In this document: piece by piece, positions 39,124 to 49,956 of the stretch | How positions within the stretch are numbered: position 1 is the first letter of the stretch | Layout of the letters: every line of letters starts with the position of its first letter | From: Rotaria macrura | Lineage: Eukaryota; Rotifera; Eurotatoria; Philodinida; Philodinidae | Length of the DNA stretch: 64,000 nt | Assembly: GCA_900239685.1 (NCBI GenBank) | Contig: OENT01000861.1 | Coordinates: 1 to 64,000 of the forward strand | Direction of reading: 5' to 3' | Notes under the pieces: generated by a model | What the model saw: the letters and a program-made list of their open reading frames with translations, nothing else | Database searches by the model: none | Told to the model about the DNA's origin: nothing | Position numbers and translations under genes: made by a program

Positions 39124-40521
39124 TTGAAACTTTGATTTTGTTTGTTTTTCTTCTCGTGAACAGTTTTTGTCTCTCTATTCATTTCCAATAAGATTTGTTA
39201 TTTATATGTTCTCCTTTGTAAAACATTATCTCATTGAAAATTAATAATTTCCTCATTAAGAAAATATTCTATGATGATTTTGTTCTATTTCTTTCTTCAT
39301 CACTATTTACAAGTGAAACGCAGGTAATACACAGATGTTTCTTGAACTTCGAACGATGATATCTATAGAATGATAGAAGAGAAAGACTTCTAATTTTTAA
39401 GAAATATGTGAGTGAACTAGTTCTATCATACTGGAAAATTTTAGCTTCAACTGCTTTGTTGCTTGGATTTTCTGAGGAAAAAACTGTTCGGTGACGCACA
39501 GACATAAAAGACCCTCGGTTCTTGCGTGATACAGAAGGAATGACAAATCATATCAACTACTCCATGTTCGCAAATTTTCAGAGATACAGTTTTATAGCTG
39601 AAAGATAGGGCTATTATTCTGATCAAGAGAAAGCACTCGCAGCTTCCAAAAAAGAGTGAGCTATTGGCAAAACATTAAGTAACGCACAGATACTCATCTT
39701 CAAAATGATTTTCACAGGTGTAAAATTTTGTTCCGTATTTCGAAATATGATTTGGGGCATCAAAGAAAAAATGTTCCTTTGTATTTTAAGCTACTAATAC
39801 TAATTTAACTGTTAAAAGAGTTTCCGTTATTGAAATATGATAAGACAAAAACAAAACTTTTCAAGCTACTTTTATATGAGAAATCTGAATTTTGGCTGAT
39901 AATCCTCATTTAGTTTCGTAATTACTAAACCCAACCGAGATACATCAACCAGGGATCTACGAAAGCCAACATCAAAACCTTAAATGGCTAATAGGCATTG
40001 CACGGAAACCACGAACATAACGGGAACTTGGATGCCACCGATCGGGTTGATATTTTCAAAGTAGATAGATCTAACGTAGCTAGGAATAAACTGAAAATTT
40101 CAGCTCGAACAGATGAATTATTCCGGAGATATAGACGTTGCAAACATGAGTGGGTAGGCTATATTTTGAGTACGTTTCAGGGCAACACTTTTCAGTTGAT
40201 TTTCATTTACTAAATAACAAGAGGCATGGAAAAGATTTTTTACACCAACGATACCATCGGGGTTCGGCTACATTTTCAAGCTAATGAAAGTTCCGTATCA
40301 TCGAAGATTTTTGGACCGCTGCTACAGGCCCTATCCAAAAACAATGACCTAGGCGACAAGGTAAGTTGGTCGGATCAGAGTGCTAGAATTTTTCGAATGT
40401 AGTCTCAATTCAAAAAGCCCATCATCATACTCTGAATGGCGTTCTTAAAACTTTGTGATATTGAACTTTGGTAACAAAAACATTTCAAATACGAACACAA
40501 GTACCGAAAACTCTCCTCATT
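39124..40521. other. intergenic, no gene seen
   Basis: Sequence downstream of the RdRP gene. Small open frames show no exon-like splice context or family resemblance. Phrases such as TTTCAGCTCGAAC (about 40100) and GGAGATATAGAC (about 40126) recur in diverged form near 40905 and 40990, indicating an old repeat. Confidence 0.45.
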
Positions 40522-41184
40522 CTAATTACGAGAATATTGATTTTTTTATCAAATGCTCAATAACTATATTTCAGATGAAAGCCCACATCGAAAATTCTCT
40601 ACATTCAGAATACGAACTAACTTTGACCTGCCTATGAAAAATGATGAAGGAGTCATTTTTCGTACCTCACTGAAGCATATTTACTGTATTTCATTTTCCA
40701 ACATGTTTCTACTAGAATATTTTCCATTGAAAAACCTGTTTCTAATGTTTACTGATAGTCTGATGTAGCTCCTAACGAGCATTGAAAACAGATAAAATAA
40801 TTTTCAATATTAATTAATTTTTGCAAAGACACCGTTTCTTTTCGAGTGTCTTCTTCCCTTTGCTGTGGTCCGCTTCAGGAATATTGAAAAGTTTGATATT
40901 CAATTTTCAGCTCGACATTTTGCAAACATAAAGATCACAATAGGAAAAGTTTATGGTGAAAATATCTGGCCGTTTGGTAGCTTCCTAAGGGAGATATGGA
41001 CATGCGAAAGATTTAGGACATTGAATACCCTCAAAAAAATCTATGAAAAATGAATCCTTCATCATTTTTCATAAGCAACTCAAAGTTAGTTCGTATTCTG
41101 AATGTAGAGATTTTTCGATGTGGGCTTTAATCTGAAATATAGTAATTGAGCATTTGATTAAAAAAATCAATATTCTCGTAATTA
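40522..41184. repeat. 140-bp inverted repeat abutting telomere-like tract
   Basis: Arm 40522-40661 is inverted at 41045-41184 with few mismatches (CTAATTACGAGAATATTGAT at the outer edge, GTAGAGA.TTTTCGATGTGG inside). The 383-bp centre has no gene. The right arm ends exactly where the TGTGGG tract starts. Confidence 0.8.
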
Positions 41185-41244
41185 GGGTGTGGGTGTGGGT
41201 GGGTGTGGGGTGTGGGTGTCCGTGTGGGAGAGGGTGTGTGTGGT
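41184..41244 (+). repeat. interstitial telomere-like tract, (TGTGGG)n degenerate
   Basis: About ten TGTGGG or one-off units on the + strand, beginning TTAGGGTGTGGGTGTGGG. TGTGGG is the reported bdelloid telomere unit. A few degenerate CCCACA-like units on the opposite strand follow at 41462-41490. Confidence 0.75.
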
Positions 41245-43110
41245 TGTCGATGTTTGTCAGGATATTGGTGTGCTTCTCTGCGATCATCGGAGACCGATAC
41301 GCAAGCACTGTTCTTCTTGAATCCAGACCATACTACTATCACTTGAGACAAAATATCTAGCTAACAAAATTGTTTTCTGACAGTACCCTGTAAATGAAGG
41401 TACCCTGAACGAGAAATATTCATGTTCTTCACATCGCTATAATACTCACTACCACCGGCATGCAACCACACCCAAATCCACACCCTCCCTAAAATTTGAT
41501 TGGGTCATTTTTATGTTTAGTGAATTGCATCGCTGAAGCGATTTTAGTTTTTTGAAATAACCATTATGTTATGTGTATGATTAAAAACAATGACAAATAT
41601 CTGTCAAAATAGTTGCATAAATATTCAGGCTGCTCTCCACGTCAGACATCATTACTCGTGTTCTATTTTCAGTTGACTATTTTAATACCGTTTTACATCG
41701 TAAACATATTATGTTATTTTGAGCAACGCCTTCCACGTAAATCTCCGAAGAGTTTTTTCATAATTTGCTTCTTCCATGTGCAGGTTTTACGAGTGAAATA
41801 GATTTAACCTAGAATGATATTAAATCTTGCAGTGCAGTTTACCATAGCGTTGCTTTTGTTGAAGTCATTCACTTCATTGAAACTGAAAAACAAGAAGAGG
41901 AAATGTAGATATTTATGACAAAATGTATCTTAAGTAGAGACAAAAGACGAAATAGTTGGCATGAGCTCATAAGTAAGAAGAAAACAATTACCAATAGTAC
42001 AATACATTGAACACCAACAATAGAAGAATATCGAAAAAATACACGAGACGAAGTCAGTCTAAAAAACGGAACACATAGTAGGGACTAATAACTACGAAGA
42101 AAACAATTACCAATAGAATATAATGTAATGGATGCCAACACTAGATGAGTGTCGAAAAAGACATGAATTTAAACGTAAAAGACTCGAATAAATGAGTGAA
42201 GTCAAGTATTAATGAATGTATGAGCACTAGCATTGGCGACTATGTAAGCTTTTCAGAATTAAACGCGAATGCATTATTTGTTAGTAAATAGCCAACGCGA
42301 GATTTCTTTCATGCGTTTATTGCAATATATATATTATGTTTTTGAAACAGGATATGTCGCAATAAGGTGATACGTGACATGAAAATAATTTCAATGCGAA
42401 CAATGGAATAATACTAGAACCTCCGAAAAAATTTTAGGAACGGGAAACGGAAGCCCGAAAAAGTCGTTCCCGAACGACACTAGCTATGTGTCTTTGAAAA
42501 TCCGTTCTGACGCTGTTTACGCTTGTTTCTGTGGTTTGTCGAAATCCTTCGATTTTGTAGTTTAATTGAGAAAATCATTAGGAATTTGGGGAATCTTTTT
42601 CCTTCCATGCCTGAGTAGCTACCTATCTAAAATTCGGATATTTTCAGTGAGTTACAGGTCTTTTATAACCCGCTGTCACGCTGTTTATGCTTGCTTATGG
42701 GGTTGTTCGGAATCGTTATATTTAGCAATTCAGAGGATACAATTGTCGGGTATTCACGGGGATCAGTTAGATCTCGTCGAAATGTACTTGCTCTCAAGAT
42801 TTGAACCCTATCGGATGGAATTCTGTGAAGTTCGAGGGGTTTGCATTTCAGGCCTTCCGCTGTCGCCAAAGTCAGCCATATCTCTGCTCTTCATTTTAGC
42901 TTTTCCGTTTGAATGTGTTGCGTTAGAAATGAGTCATTTGAGTTTCAACTTCTAGATGATGTTTGGGGTTATTGAGGACATTTTTCGTTGAACGCCTTGG
43001 CAGTGCCTGTTTCATCTCTCTCTACCCTGCACTCCCTCCCTCTCTCTCTCCCGTGCCTCCACTCGTCTTTCCCTCTCTCCCTCTCTCTGTTTTAAATAGT
43101 TTTTCATGTT
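41245..43110. other. repeat-rich, no gene seen
   Basis: Two degenerate direct duplications stand out. One has a period of about 120 bp at about 41974-42180 (GAAGAAAACAATTACCAATAG twice, followed by GTCGAAAAA). The other has a period of about 168 bp at about 42507-42720 (ACGCTGTTTA.GCTTG twice). A CTCTCTCCCTC-rich tract lies at 43015-43090. Open frames here show no family resemblance. Confidence 0.5.
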
Positions 43111-43207
43111 TTTATTTTCAAAAATATCACAAAATGATTTCGTGGAAAAAAAGAATATCGAGCGAGCTTGATCTTGCTCTTTTTATGAATGTCTTGTTCG
43201 ATTTTCT

Positions 43208-44155
43208 TCAACCATTGAATTCGAAGTTGAATTTTTGTACTCGATGATTTCCGTAATCGACGACATACAGATTACCGTGTCGATCGAATGATAAACCTTC
43301 CGGTCCATTCAGTTGGTTCGATTGTCCTCCTCGACCGTTTCCCCCAACAATGACACTTCCCTGTGTGGCTCCTTTGGGCCAATGCATGATTCGATCATTC
43401 CACCCGTCAGCCACATAGGCAGTGCCCAATTGATCGACAACGACTCCTCCAGGATATGACAATTGTTTGAGAGAATTTCCTTTTCCTTGACCGCCAGCCA
43501 CGACAATGCCTTGTTTTGCACCTTCCACCCATTTCATCACACGATGATTTCCCCAGTCAGACGCGTACACTGAATGATCTCCATCGACGAATACGCAGTG
43601 TGGGTAAGAGCGTTGATCGAGACGATATCCACGTCCATTGCCATTTGCAACCACTGTTCCTTGAGATTCTCCTCTTCGATATCGTCTTACTTCAGCTTCT
43701 CCAACGTCAGTGACATAGAGAGATCCATTCTCGTCCATTGTCAAACCTCAACAATTGATGTTGGAGATGATCGTTTCTCCACTTGTTCCATTTCGACGAG
43801 GACATCGAACCACTCTTCTATTCGAGCGATCGCAGATGATGAGACTATCAGTGTCTTTGTCGACAATCACATCCAATGGGTCAGACAACTGATTAGCTCC
43901 ACTTCCTTGTCCATTTCCACCGGCAATCACTTGACCACTCGTCTCATCTGATTTCCATTTCATAATACGATGATTTGACTGATCAGCGACATAGACAGTT
44001 GGATCATCATCAACATGCAAAACCCATGAGTTTGAGAGTTGATTGGTTGCATTACCTTGTCCATTTCTTCCAGCCACAGTGGTACCATTTTGTTGCCAAC
44101 GAGCAGTCGGGGAGATTTGGATTGAGGGTGCACGGAGTGGTGTGAAGACTAAAAG
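43208..44155 (-). pseudogene. NHL-repeat protein, C-terminal part with in-frame stop
   Basis: On the minus strand an exon begins after a TTTTAG acceptor near 44156 and encodes about six NHL beta-propeller repeats (GNGQGSGANQLSDPLDVIVD, NLYVVDYGNHRVQKF). One TGA (43748-43750) interrupts the frame between SNINC and GLTMDENG, exactly where a repeat needs a single residue. The frame is otherwise continuous on both sides to the stop at 43208. NHL propellers of this type mediate protein or ligand contacts outside or inside the cell. Upstream exons are not recognisable. The sequence runs into a C32 tract (G32 on +) and the minisatellite, so the gene appears truncated. A minus-strand AATAAA lies at 43111-43116. 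A nonsense mutation or a sequencing error are both possible. Confidence 0.7.
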
Positions 44156-44180
44156 AGATGAAAGAGATAGATTTAGATGG

Positions 44181-44182
<2 letters not shown>

Positions 44183-44214
<32 letters not shown>
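44183..44214. repeat. homopolymer run of 32 G
   Basis: Uninterrupted G tract on the + strand just upstream of the NHL exon. Its length is probably unreliable in any read-based assembly. On the minus strand it would encode poly-Pro if translated. Confidence 0.95.
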
Positions 44215-44216
<2 letters not shown>

Positions 44217-44220
44217 GAAT

Positions 44221-45110
44221 TTCGGTTGATGAGGAATTTTGGGAGAGGTGGATTTTGCCAATGGGGGTTTCGGGCTCGGCGGATTTGGCCAACCGGTTTT
44301 GGTGTTGCACGGTAGCCGCCAATGTGCTTTTGGGACTGCGCCGGTTTGGCCAAAGGGGTTTTACTGCTGCGTTCTTTTTGGTCGATGGAGAGTTTTGGGA
44401 CACGGCGAATTTGGCGGGTGGGGTCTTTTCGGGAGCGCCGTTTTGGCTCATTAGATTTTTAGGCGCTAACGGTTTGGTCAGGAGGGATCTCTTAGGCACG
44501 GTGGATTTGGCCAAAGGGAGATTTTTGGGGGTCGGCGGATTTGGCAAATGGGACGTTTTTTAAATTTCGTACATTTCGGTCGATTAGGTTTTTCGGGTTT
44601 GCCGATTTGACCTATTGGGGGTGTTTGGGCCTGGTAGTTACGGCCCGTCAGATTTTATCGACTTGGAGTTTCTCTCAATCGGATTCTTTGACCCCGCAGT
44701 TTCCGCCAATTAGATTCTTTGGGCCGGCGGATTTGATCAATGGGTTTTCGGCTGCGCCGTTTTCGGTCTTTTGGGGGTTTAGGGCTGCGCCGTTTTGGCC
44801 TATTGGGGGTTTAGGGACAGGCAGATTTAGCCTTTCACTTTTTGGGGATCTCGCCGTTTTGGCCGATCAGATTTTATCGACCAGTGGTTTGTTCAATGGG
44901 GGTTTTTTGGGGTCCGGTGGTTTTGGACAATGGGGGTTTTCCGGGTCCGGTGGTTATGCTCATTGGGCCCGTTTCAGTTGCGCCGGTTTGGTCAATCAGA
45001 TTTTTACGGCCAGTTGTTTCTGTTAATCAGATTTTTCGATAAGCGGTTTCTGCAAGAGCGAAACGGCGGATTTCGGATTTTCGGAATTTTTTTGTATTTT
45101 TGTATTTTCT
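44221..45110 (+). repeat. 30-34 bp degenerate minisatellite, left part
   Basis: About 25 head-to-tail units read roughly GGCCAATNRGNTTTTNGGG followed by a GCGGTTTT-like half. Unit starts fall near 44258, 44286, 44317, 44347, 44378, 44411, 44443, 44474, 44507 and 44541. Unit length varies between 28 and 34 bp, so no single frame is kept, and the several overlapping open frames are not taken as genes. Base composition is much richer in G than the surroundings. Confidence 0.75.
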
Positions 45111-45148
45111 TTGGATTGTTTGGATTTCTTTTGGATTTACGGATTTTG

Positions 45149-45491
45149 ACAATCCCAAAATTCAACAGCCATCTCCTCGAGAAAATGAAGGAATTTCAAG
45201 CGGAAATTTTTATCATATGTAGGTCTTGTGGTTCTTAGAATATTCTAAACGTTTCAGCGTAAAGGGATGTTTTCTCCTGAAGATAGTGCGATCGCAAGCA
45301 ATACTCATATTTCACAGCATGGTCAGAAAATCGTTTTTTCTTGAAAGTTGATTACCTTACGAAGGAAACATTCGTTTACATTGAAACTTTTAGGATATTT
45401 TAAGAACCACGAGGTCTACATATGATAAAAATTTCAGCTCGAAATTCCTTCATTTACAAGAGGACATTGTTGTTGGCTTTTGGGATTTTCG
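45149..45491. repeat. palindrome interrupting the minisatellite
   Basis: Arm 45149-45256 is inverted at 45381-45491 around a 124-bp loop. Both arms share AAATTTTTATCATATGTAG and GTGGTTCTTA. They also end at the same GGGATT word, after which minisatellite-type units resume on the right side. Confidence 0.75.
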
Positions 45492-45499
45492 GGTTTGTT

Positions 45500-45970
45500 T
45501 TGGGATTGGCAATCCCAACAGTTCACCGTTTCCCCCTTGGATTTCTGTCAATCAGCGTTTTTTTGTTCCCTCAGATTCGGCCAATCAAAGGTTTGGGTCT
45601 CATTGTTTTGGCTAATGACCTTTTTGGGTCTCGTGCTTGTGACCAGTCAGATTTTTACGTTCAGTGGTTTCGGCCAATGATGTTATTTGGGGCCCTATTG
45701 ATTTTGTCACTTGGGTTTTTCGGAACCTGTGAATTCTGCCAATAGAGATTTCCATACCGCATTTTTGGCTAATGAGGTTTTTAAGTACCGTTTTTTCGCT
45801 TAATGGTGTGTTCCGGCCTCGCGCTTTTGACCAGTCACATTTTCGGGGCTCTCGGCTTAGACCAATCAGGTATTTAGGGCACCGTTTTTTCGGCTTATCA
45901 GGTTTTCCGGTCGCATTGATTTTTCATCTTATCAGGCTTTTCTCGGGCTTGGGGTTTTGGCTGTGGTCCT
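45500..45970 (+). repeat. 30-34 bp degenerate minisatellite, right part
   Basis: About fifteen further units in the same orientation as the left part (CGGCCAATCAAAGGTTTGGG, TTGGCTAATGACCTTTTTGG, GACCAGTCAGATTTTTACG). They are more diverged than the left units. Confidence 0.65.
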
Positions 45971-47720
45971 GTGGGACAATCCCGAATCCCAAATTATTCG
46001 AGTTTTTTCTTCCCGGGGGCGAACGGGGCGGTGCTGAACGTTTTCAGGGACGGAACTATCGGGATGCAGGACAAAACGTACAAAAACAATGTGCCGAATT
46101 CTAAAATCCCTATATCTAAACCAGTTAGGCATCTGAAACATTTTTTTAATAGTAATATCTTCCCTAGACTGACTTGATAGGTTCCAGAAACGCGAATTCG
46201 CCTCTCTCTGTCTGCCTGTCTTTCCGTCTAGAGGAACCACAGAAATGGTTGTTTCTGTGGCACAAATAGCCATTTTTATGGCGCGTACGATGTTTGCAAT
46301 AATGGGAGGGGAACGCTGAATAACTCCCTCATAGTGACCGAGCACAAACAGGATGTGTCTCCTATGATATTTTGAGGCTGCCATCAGAAAATCTCTGAAT
46401 GTGTTGGGGTTAGTAGTTAGGTGAGACCGAACCCGTTGCCTCCCCCAGTTAGCATGTAACGAGTCCTAACTTTTGTATAGGGTTTGGTGACCGAATCCTA
46501 TAAAAAAGTTCGAGTTCGTTGCCCTCCTGCTTCCGATCTCTGAAAACCTTCGAGCACCCGGACACGATTTTTGAAACACGTTTCTGGTCTACTTAAGATC
46601 CCTGCCCCCATTGGAAAGCACCAGTTGGGCTGGTGCTCCTCTTCGTGTTTAGCTTCGCCTTTGTATTTTTTCTCATTTATTTTTGTTGGAAATTTCTCAT
46701 TTTCGCCTTGTTCTTGCCTCGTTTCTGCTTAGTTGACTCTCTCGGTGTCTCCTATGACGTTATCCGCTTGTTTCTTTGAAACTGCACGATCATATTTTTA
46801 TAGAAACAACTAATTTTCTCTGAAGTTAAGGTATTTCCAGTCGTAATCCCTGTCAGACTAGGGCACAGTCAATCAACTTTCGATGAACATTACTTTTCGG
46901 TAACAGAAAATTGGAAATATTGAAAGATACGTATGCTTAAAAGTGTTCATTATCATGCTTAGGTAATGATCTTCATATAATTAGTTCTCGGTTTCCTGTT
47001 GTCATGGAAAGTTTTTTCTTTTGGTGTTATAGAAAGTGTTGAATCAATTGCAGTTAAAGATATGCTCTTCTTTCTCACACACTTCAACAACTCAGAGATA
47101 AATGTCTTAAAAACCCCGATAGTTCTCTTTAGGTTCTTCCCTCTCAAAGTTCGGAATTCGCACAACGACGTGCTGTGATGTTGCTACACATAAAATAGTA
47201 CCAATGAACTATGTGCACAAAACTCATTTCTATCTCTTCGTTTTTAGGGGGGCAGCTATGATGATTTTAATATGCACATGGATCGAATTTCGAGGGCTTT
47301 ACGAATCTCCAAAGAAATTCTGTCAAACGAGTTCACAAAGTCTATTCTTTGTTTTCTCGTTTTAGAGAAGACACTTTGGGTTAGTGATGCTCCTGCCCCT
47401 TTCTCTTACATTTTCTTCATTCATCTCTCTGTAGGCCTAAATCAGTTTCAAAAGTTTTCAAATTTCAAAAAAAATTCACCAACTGTATTAAAAGGAGAGC
47501 ATCTTTATCTTCATCTGATATTTTTTTCAGATGAAAGCGGCCACGAGCATCACTATACCGAGGGAATAAAAATATCCATCTAATTTCAGTTAAATGGATA
47601 TCTTCAAACTTTTCTTCAGAAAAATTCGATGACTTAGATTGTTTCACCAAAATCAAAATTACCACGATACCCAAGCAGACAAAAATAAGACATTAACACT
47701 AAAAAATGGATACTTTATGT
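45971..47720. other. no gene seen
   Basis: One minus-strand open frame of 150 codons (45932-46384) has no recognisable domain and overlaps the minisatellite edge, so it is not annotated. A short hairpin CACCAGTTGGGCTGGTG lies near 46620. The rest is unstructured AT-rich sequence. Confidence 0.4.
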
Positions 47721-47724
47721 TTTC

Positions 47725-48235
47725 TTTTCGACGCGTTTAAACTGTGGAGAAATGTCCGAATTTTTGCGTTTCAACATTTGATATACCTAGGGCTTTACAA
47801 CAGTTTTTCGCCGGGTTCTTCTTAAAGCCTCAGTTTGGGTTCAAGTATTTTGTTATAATCCTTAGACATATTTAGGATTGTGTGCAAAATTTCAGACTTC
47901 TAAGTCTTGCACTTTGTTGGAGCCGATCATTTCTTTCACGATAATACCCATGTAATCGAAAAACGCATTTTCGACGCGGATAGATGCGTTATTGTTGCAA
48001 ATAGCGGCATTCTGACGCGTTTTTATGGGACAGCATTCTGAAAGCACTGCTAAACGCATCCAGCACATGTCGTCTAAATGCGTTCAGAATTATTTTCGTC
48101 GTCCATAAGTGCTAATCAAAATAAATTCGTATACACGCGTTTAAATGCTAATTCAAAACGCGTTTGTAGCTGTTCTAGAAAAGCAATAGTAACTTATAAG
48201 TGCCAGAAATCCCTAACGCGTACAGATGCGTCTCA
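47725..48235. repeat. ACGCGTTTA-motif repeat cluster
   Basis: The words ACGCGTTT, ACGCATTT and TAAACGCAT recur in both orientations at 47733, 47964, 48017, 48051, 48078, 48136 and 48159. They resemble the private-motif arms of the other elements in the window. A second cluster at 49331-49405 may be the other arm. Confidence 0.5.
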
Positions 48236-49330
48236 ATATCTCATGTACAACTCGGTTTGCATGCATTTTTGTCACATTATACTCTGAAAATTGTGCCATG
48301 ATTAAAAATGCCTTGTCATCTTCTAGTAAAAGCGTCTTCTATTGATGAAAACAATAAAATCTACCACACTGAGTCCTTATATTGGCTTAATAAAATTTCC
48401 ACAATGTATTTGAATTTTTAACATATCTGGAAGGAGTTGGGTGCTTTGCCAAAATATCAGTCTTTGGAGTTACGCATTATTAATCAAAAAGACAAATTAT
48501 ATCTAGGATAAACAGATAAACAGGAGTCTCACAAGATGTTTCGTCGTAGAGATGCTATTCAGATTTGAAGAATGATTCAGCATCTGGTATTATCGCTTCA
48601 TTTTAAAAATAAAATGAATAATTTTCATTTATTCTCTATGAAAAAAAGATCAGTATTTTTTCGAAGAAATGAAAATTAAAAAGAAAACATCTTTTTGAAC
48701 TTACGTCTTTGATGTAATTTTCTACGAATTTTTTGTAAAACTAAAAATATGTAGTTAGAAAACGTAGCGAGACAAGAGTTTCCTTATACACTTTTCCACA
48801 GAAAATCTTTATTTCGAACCGTAATCGTATATTCTTCGATTATTAGGCAGGAGAAAAGGCACAACAAGTATTTCTACACCGTCTAATTTTCTATTCACTG
48901 ATCGTACAAAGAGGTCATTTTTTTATAAAATTGATTTACTTTTTGAGCAGTAGGGAATTAAATTTGATTTTCTTGGTTTTTAAAAATCAGATGTAGCCCT
49001 GTCATTATACCATTGATATAGAATTTTTATTAACATTTATTTTACAAAATAAAAATAATCTAGTAACCAACTTTTGTATGCGAAAATCTTATAGAAACAC
49101 TCATTCATTTAATTCATGAACACGACATCCATATCGATTGATGTATGGTTCAATGGATGCTATGTCTGATTTGTAATCGATGGATCATGGGTTTGAATCT
49201 CAGTTCAAGCAGTCGCTAAAAATAATTGTCAGTCTATTGTTCATAGTATTTGAATGTTATAAAATAGTTCACCCTATTATCATAGTTCGATCCTATCTCA
49301 CGGTGTTAGCTGGTTTCTTAATTTTTTGCA

Positions 49331-49405
49331 TAGTGCTAAACGCGTTGGAACGCGTCATTGTATAAGCGTTTAGACGCACATTCAATCTTTCAAACGCGTT
49401 GGTAC
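49331..49405. repeat. second ACGCGTTTA cluster, abutting a TGTGGG tract
   Basis: Contains CTAAACGCGTTGGAACGCGT, TAAGCGTTTAGACGCAC and AAACGCGTTGG within 75 bp. It ends ten bases before the second TGTGGG tract. Confidence 0.5.
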
Positions 49406-49414
49406 CCTCGAAAA

Positions 49415-49459
49415 TGTTGGGTGTGGGTGTGGGTGTGGGTGTGGGTGTCTGGGTGTGGA
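49415..49459 (+). repeat. interstitial telomere-like tract with four perfect TGTGGG units
   Basis: TGTGGG is repeated perfectly four times from 49422 to 49445, with near-units on both sides. The G-rich strand is the + strand, as in the tract at 41184. The following 250 bp remain G/T-rich with scattered TGTGTG and TATGGG words and may be decayed telomere-like sequence. Confidence 0.8.
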
Positions 49460-49830
49460 GGTGAGTGAGGCTGTTGACGTTTGTTTGAGTTTTGGTCTTA
49501 TTGGGATTGTTGTTTTCAGAGTCGGTGTGTGTGTGGTGTTTTCCTGTTGAGTTTTTATTGTTCATTTTGTGCATGTGCATGTGCATGTGATTGACGGTTG
49601 ATCTGTCACTCTTACCTTGACCTTGGGTGTCGTTATGGGTCTCTCTATGGGTTTGGCTGTGTGTGTCTCAGTGGATTTGGGGTATGGGTTTCGGTTTCGG
49701 GCGGGTTGTTAGTTGTGGTTTTCTTTGTGGATTAAGTCAAGGGTTTTCGTAGCGGGATCGGTCTGCTCGTTAGTTTCCTAATTTATTAGTATTGGTATGG
49801 CCTTCCGCTGTTAGTTGCTCTTGGTGGTGT

Positions 49831-49956
49831 GTAGGGATGTACCGAGACCGAGCAGCTCGGTCTCGGTCAGTCTCGGTTTTGGTTGATCTCGGTCAGTCTC
49901 GGTTTTGGTTGATCTCGGTCTGGGTCAGTCCTGGTCTCGGCCGAGCCTCTCGGTCT
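49831..49956. mobile_element. hAT-like terminus with 26-bp tandem units
   Basis: It begins TAGGGATGTACCGAGACCGA, which resembles common hAT transposon ends. A perfect palindrome follows, built on ACCGAGACCGAG and its inverse (49841-49867). Then come two exact 26-bp units beginning CAGTCTCGGT (49868 and 49894). No partner end or target-site duplication was found. Confidence 0.45.

Noticed and set aside
41069..41360. Open frames on both strands across the TGTGGG tract (His/Thr/Pro-rich or Val/Gly-rich)
   Set aside because: They are simple translations of the hexamer repeat and the palindrome arm, with no start context or splice signals.
42566..42955. Plus-strand 129-codon frame
   Set aside because: It lies in a degenerate direct duplication, is not similar to any family I know, and lacks exon signals.
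43748..43750. TGA in the NHL gene read as selenocysteine
   Set aside because: NHL proteins of this type are not known selenoproteins and no selenocysteine-insertion hairpin was seen in the 3' region.
44173..45238. Overlapping Gly/Phe/Ala-rich and Pro/Lys/Ser-rich frames on both strands
   Set aside because: They follow the minisatellite. The unit length is not a multiple of three, so no frame is conserved along the array.
45932..46384. Minus-strand 150-codon frame
   Set aside because: No recognisable domain and no splice or polyadenylation context. It overlaps the edge of the minisatellite.
49150..49215. tRNA-like stretch with GGGTTTGAATCTC
   Set aside because: The T-arm fits, but the acceptor stem does not pair and the anticodon arm is poor. 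It is at most a tRNA-derived relic.
49293..49586. Minus-strand 97-codon frame
   Set aside because: It is a translation of the second telomere-like tract and the ACGCGTTT cluster (TPTPTPTP).
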